A DNA stretch of 64,000 bases from Alisma plantago-aquatica (taxonomy: Eukaryota > Streptophyta > Magnoliopsida > Alismatales > Alismataceae). Shown piece by piece: positions 59,948-64,000 of this stretch (its first letter is position 1; every line of letters begins with the position of its first letter). The stretch covers positions 112,721,267-112,785,266 of the forward strand of contig OY856411.1 of assembly GCA_963693085.1 (NCBI GenBank), given 5' to 3'. The position numbers and the translations under genes were made by a program. The notes beneath the pieces were generated by a model. The model was not told where the DNA came from, made no database searches, and was given only the letters and a program-made list of their open reading frames with translations.

Positions 59948-60484
59948 TTCATGGTACATATTTTCAAGGAAAAACTTCCTACTTGATAGCCCATTTTGTT
60001 CATAATATTTGAATATTTTCAGGTTTCAATGGAAAATGTTGTTGCTTCTACAGTTGGTTATAATAGTGTTTCACACACTAAAAATTTCATCTTATGTTGT
60101 ACACGTATACTTTTGATATTAAGGCAGGCAATGAATTAGATAAGAAGGATAGTACTTCTCTCTTTGAAAAACTTCCTACTTGATAGCCCATTTTGTTCAT
60201 AATGTTGGAATATTTTGAGGTTTCAATGGAAAACGTTGTTGCTTCTACAGTTTATTATAATAGTGTTTCATACACTTAAAATTTCATCTTATGTTGTACA
60301 TGTATACTTTTGATATTAAGGCAGGAAATAAATTAGATAAGAAGAATACTATATCTATCTTTGAAAAATATATTGATATGTATTGTTTATTCTTTCATTT
60401 AGTGTCACACATATAGAATAATCAGTTACCTCAAAGAGCACACTTTACGTAGATTACTCAAAAAACAAATGATAACGATGACAC

Positions 60485-60576
60485 TTAGTTGTTAAAATAT
60501 TTGGTCACATCATCTTCAAGTTGCTCATATGGATCGGGTTTTAGCTGAAAAGATGCATGCAAAATCCCATCCCGTG
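60485..60576 (-). pseudogene. Terminal-exon copy in array unit 2
   Basis: The minus strand reads RDGILHASFQLKPDPYEQ, then LEDDVTKYFNN and a TAA. It matches the last 30 codons of the neighbouring gene with eight amino-acid changes, mostly conservative, and an open frame. There is no splice acceptor or upstream exon, so it is a gene fragment unless a transcript reads through. Confidence 0.8.
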
Positions 60577-60921
60577 CCCATGTTCATGGTCCATATTTTC
60601 AAGGGAAAACTTCCTACTTGATAGCCCATTTTGTTCATAATGTTTGAATATTTTGAGGTTTTAATGGAAAACGTTGTTGCTTCTACAGTTGGTTATAATA
60701 GTGTTTCACACACTTAAAATTTCATCTCATGTTGTACATGTATACTTTTGATATTAAGGCATGAAATAAATTAGATAAGAAGAATACTACTTCTCTCTTT
60801 GAAAAATATATTGGTATGTATTGTTTATTCTTTCATTCACTGTAACACATATAGAATAATCAGTTACCTCAAAGGGAACACTTTACATAGATTACTCAAC
60901 AAAAAAATAATAAGAATGACA

Positions 60922-61006
60922 GTCAAAATATTTACTCACATCATCTTCAAGTTTCTCATATGGATCAGGATTTAGCTGGAAAGGTGCATGTAAAATCCCA
61001 TCCTGT
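60922..61006 (-). pseudogene. Terminal-exon copy in array unit 3
   Basis: The minus strand reads QDGILHAPFQLNPDPYEK, then LEDDVSKYFD. It is closer to the gene than the unit-2 copy. A small deletion removes the normal stop and gives CH in its place. No splice site is seen before it. Confidence 0.8.
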
Positions 61007-61254
61007 GCCCATGTTCATGGTACATATTTTCAGGGGAAGACTTCCTACTTGATAGCCCATTTTGTTTATAATGTTCGAATATTTTGAGGTTTCAATGGAA
61101 AACGTTGTTGCTTCTACAGTTGATTATAATAGTGTTTCACACACTTAAAATTTCATCTTACGTTGTACATGTATAATTTTGATATTAAGGCAGGAAATAA
61201 ATTAAATAAGAAGGATACTACTTCTCTCTTTGAAAAATATATTGATATACATTG

Positions 61255-61260
61255 TTTATT
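61255..61260 (-). promoter_or_regulatory. Poly(A) signal AATAAA
   Basis: About 95 bases after the TAA of the 100-residue gene. Also present in the corresponding place of the duplicated units. Confidence 0.5.
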
Positions 61261-61353
61261 CTTTCATTCATTGTCACACATATAGAATAATCAGTTACCT
61301 CAAAGGGCACACTTTACATAGATTACTCAACAAACAAATGATAAGGATGACAC

Positions 61354-62174
61354 TTAGTTGTCAAAATATTTGCTCACATCATCTTCAAGTTTCTCATGAG
61401 GATCATGATTTAGCTGAAAAGGTGCATGTAAAATCCCATCCCGTGATAGAAAGCGATCTTCATATAGGGACCGTTGTATTGGACTTGGACTTTCCTTCTC
61501 TTGCGTATAACTTTTTCCTTGATCTTTCATTTCCTTCAGTCTTTCTTGCTACAAAGAAAAGAAGAATATGCTTTATAAAATAAAGTTATGGTAATAAGGA
61601 AAAAGCTTTGCCAAAATATTTTACGTAATGGTCATAGATTTACACAATAATTTTGTATGTTCTGAAATATGTACCACGTAGTCTAACACAGGAATTGCGC
61701 TACATATTTTGGCACATTCCTTTTGTACTGATTTATGATAAGACATGTTTCTCTTTTAAAAACACTCAAAAAAGTAATCAACTGTTTTTTTTTTTAAACT
61801 AACTATTTCAAAATACAACATGAACGATCATTTATTTCCTACAATAAGAATGAGAAATATGCTCACACGCATCGCTTCTTTAATCACTTCTTGTAATTGT
61901 TTCATCTTACGTGGAGGATCATCAACATCTTCTGGACAACTATTATAGAAAAAATGTAGTGTGTTATTAAGTAATCTAAACCGCACATGTAAACTAAGAA
62001 AAGACCCAGCTCGCGGATAGGTATTTTTATTTTATTTTTGAGAAGCATCAAACCTAACAATGTGAATGAAGACCAATGTGTAGTTTAGAGATATTTAATA
62101 GATACACAAGCGATAATTGTTAAGATTTCAAGAGGTAACCTTTTGTTGCTTTTCTGGCTCCCACCTCTACCCAT
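61354..62174 (-). CDS. Three-exon gene for a 100-residue charged protein, family unknown
   Basis: Exons (minus): 62,174-62,140, 61,939-61,867 and 61,548-61,354, joined in frame. Intron 1 begins GTTACC and ends TATAATAG. Intron 2 begins GTGAGC and ends TTTGTAG. The Met context is AGAAATGGG. The coding length is 100 codons plus TAA. The protein starts MGRGGSQKSNK. A probable helix rich in Lys/Glu (RKMKQLQEVIKEAMRQERLK) spans residues 22-41. The C-terminal half has YEDRFLSRDGILHAPFQ and an acidic LEDDVSKYFDN end. No signal peptide or membrane segment is seen. Complete frame, canonical splice sites and conservative change among the exon copies argue for a real gene. I do not recognise the family and propose no function. 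A missing 5' exon cannot be excluded. Confidence 0.72.
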
Positions 62175-62245
62175 TTCTGCTCTTTTCTTGGAAGTATGTC
62201 TTCTTGCTTACACAATATGTTGTAATCTACCGAAGCAGTTTAGTA

Positions 62246-62258
62246 CATTTATAGATGT
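62246..62258 (-). promoter_or_regulatory. Possible TATA box of the three-exon gene
   Basis: The minus strand reads CATCTATAAATGT about 72-85 bases upstream of the ATG. With transcription starting about 30 bases downstream, the 5'UTR would be about 40-50 bases. Only sequence resemblance supports it. Confidence 0.35.
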
Positions 62259-62259
62259 G

Positions 62260-64000
62260 AAAAATAATACTACAAAAGTAGAGCACGGATAAACCTCAAA
62301 AGACTAGTAGTAGTTAAGTAAAACTTGAACTTCTAAAATGAGAATTATGATTTTTCTGTCCAGTAAACCTTTAACTTTAAAGTTCCACCCAGTTTACCTT
62401 GGGAAATAGAATAATTTATCATTTCCAATTATAAACATAAAACTCAAGGCCATTTGCATAATATGCAGCGAAGTTTATTTCCTAACAGTGTACCTGTGCA
62501 TGTTTATTGCCTTATTTTTGGGCATGTATATGAATGCATGTCTCTATTATTGTATCTTTACCCTTTTACTCTTATAGATATATACATGTGTCAGTGCAAG
62601 CTATTCATTATAAAATTATCAATATACTTGTAAAATTCAAGTAAGAGTGATGCGTCATAAGTGGATTGCAAAGTACAAAAACCCATGCTCCCTTTTAATC
62701 AATTTTCATGGTTTTTAGCTTGAGTTGGAGTGATTATATTAGTTAATCACATTAAGAATCTGGTCCTAAGTTCCCAGATAGATGAGGAATCCCCATGAGC
62801 ATATATTTTATGAGCTTGCATTGATAATAATATAAATTAATTTACCTTCGCATTTGGTTACAAAAAATGAAAGGTAAGTATCTAGTTACGAGAACTTCAC
62901 TGTTGTGCCTAAGCATCAATTACATGGTAGTCATACAGACTCACATTCGGGGTACTAAACTGAAGTTATACGCAATATCTATATTCTCAAAATATCACAT
63001 AATGTTTTTTTATTGTCGTGTTTAATACTATTTTCTCATTCTCATATACCCTCATATATTTGCAACCAGTTTCAAAGTCTTATTGAATTTAATTAGTTTT
63101 ATACATGCTTGTCTATATATGGTACATATCCAAATTTAGTTAAATACTACCTTTCACCTCTTTATCTTATATCTTTTATTTTAAAACCATATTATTAATC
63201 TTTTTTCTATTAAATTAGGATGTCAATAATCTTCAATTATAAGAGTTTTAGTCAATAACATAATTATTTGAGGCTTTCATACAAGAAATAGGAGTAATAT
63301 ACTAATTTGAGATTAGTTCTACAAATTTATTAAATTGAGGGATTTAGGTTCAAATAAATCTTCTAGATCTTTTCTTATGTCTAGGTTTAGGCAAGAGTGA
63401 GCCAAAGACAAAATTTGGTCAATAAATGATAAAGGAATTTATTAAATATTAAAAGAAATTTTTTTCTCAAATTTTGGGTTTTGGGTATTAAAGTTTTCTA
63501 AAAGGCAAATTTGACTCCTTACCAACAGATGTTCGACCGCCCCATTTTTAATCTGGAAAGGTTTTTGGTGACAACACCTGAGCAGCTAAGTCCGATTGTT
63601 GGAACTCCAATAGTAGAGTCATAATAAACCTCGTTCTCATAGTAGGGAGTAGCTACTGCTTATTCTAGCAAGCTTGTGCTACAATTCCTTGATGAAAATT
63701 TCATTGGACATGCTCGTGGACTTTGTTCTAGACTGATAGGCAGCTCGTGAGTGGGGTGAAAGGTAGAGAACCTGCTGGCATCCGACTTTAGGGACTAACT
63801 TAGGGATTAGCTATCATCAATCTATAGTCCCACCCAGTTGAGTGATTCCTTACAACTACCACTTTGATGCTTTGGAGATTAAGGAAACCATCCTCCACCT
63901 TATGTAGATGAGACGAATTGACTCCTTTTTTTGAGGTCAACTAGGAAAGGGGTGGCCACCCCACTCAGATTAGTAGAAAATCCGTAGGACGATGCCAGTT
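62260..64000. other. Upstream region; nothing firmly recognised
   Basis: 62,260-63,500 is AT-rich noncoding sequence upstream of the three-exon gene. From about 63,520 the composition becomes richer in GC, and plus-strand pieces such as LDENFIGHARGLC appear without a recognisable family. This could be the edge of another decayed element. Confidence 0.4.

Larger units (their letters stand above)
59948..61446 (-). repeat. Tandem array of gene 3'-end units
   Basis: Units start at ACTTCCTACTTGATAGCCCA: 59,974, 60,171, 60,609 and 61,040. Lengths are about 197 (internally truncated), 438, 431 and 407 bp. The last unit runs into the terminal exon of the gene at 61,354-62,174. On the minus strand each full unit holds the end of that exon, its stop region, a 3'UTR with AATAAA, and about 200 bp beyond. 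The units are diverged by substitutions and small indels, so the array is not brand new. Confidence 0.92.

Noticed and set aside
59974..61446. CRISPR-like or satellite array
   Set aside because: The units are over 400 bp, diverged, and contain exon and 3'UTR sequence of the adjacent gene. This is a plant genomic context.
61230..61583. 117-codon open frame on the plus strand
   Set aside because: It lies antisense to the terminal exon of the spliced gene and its 3'UTR. The minus strand shows splice sites, a stop and exon copies, whereas the plus-strand reading has no supporting feature.

Overview
This window looks like nuclear DNA of a flowering plant. It is AT-rich and shows no bacterial-style gene packing. 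It is dominated by decayed Ty1/copia and Ty3/gypsy retrotransposons, with three tRNA-derived SINEs, a MITE pair, microsatellites and one small spliced gene candidate. The initiator-Met-tRNA primer site and the chromodomain gypsy lineage also point to a plant. I cannot name the species.

Positions 1-43,480 are a nest of insertions that can be peeled layer by layer. The outermost element is copia-A (minus strand): gag, protease and the start of integrase lie at 42,027-43,480, and the rest of integrase plus the start of reverse transcriptase (RT) at 11,940-13,048. Two elements split it. Copia-1 (plus strand) runs from beyond the left edge to its 3' LTR at 11,739-11,939 and sits in the copia-A RT gene. 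Copia-B (minus strand, 13,049-42,026) sits in the copia-A integrase core, with an imperfect 5-bp target duplication. Copia-1 is itself interrupted by copia-2 (minus, about 1,688-5,450) and by gypsy 3'-noncoding/LTR remnants of the Tat/Athila type (about 7,430-11,635). Copia-B carries gypsy-A inside its 3' LTR. Gypsy-A (minus, 14,588-24,756) has both LTRs, PBS, PPT and a perfect ACTCT target duplication. The interior of copia-B carries gypsy-B (minus, about 25,316-40,690). No element has an intact polyprotein, so the nest appears to be made of fossils.

Gypsy-B contains a striking local rearrangement. A 3,119-bp segment running from inside its 3' LTR to its RNase H is present three times head to tail (28,486-37,842), with exactly the same spacing. 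The middle copy is a mosaic: its left third resembles copy 3 and its right part resembles copy 1, as expected from unequal crossing-over.

Positions 43,481-59,781 hold few recognisable features: AT, CA and GTTA microsatellites, two tandem MITE copies set in palindromic CT/TA/GA repeats (46,079-47,017), a LINE ORF1-like fragment with a zinc knuckle (about 47,850-48,303), two related SINEs with target duplications, and long stretches where I see no gene.

The right end (59,795-62,260) holds the best host-gene candidate: a three-exon minus-strand gene coding for 100 residues (61,354-62,174), with canonical GT-AG introns, a TATA-like box and an AATAAA signal. Its terminal exon tail and 3'UTR are repeated in a tandem array of about 430-bp units at 59,948-61,446, and a third SINE interrupts the first unit. 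I do not recognise the protein family.
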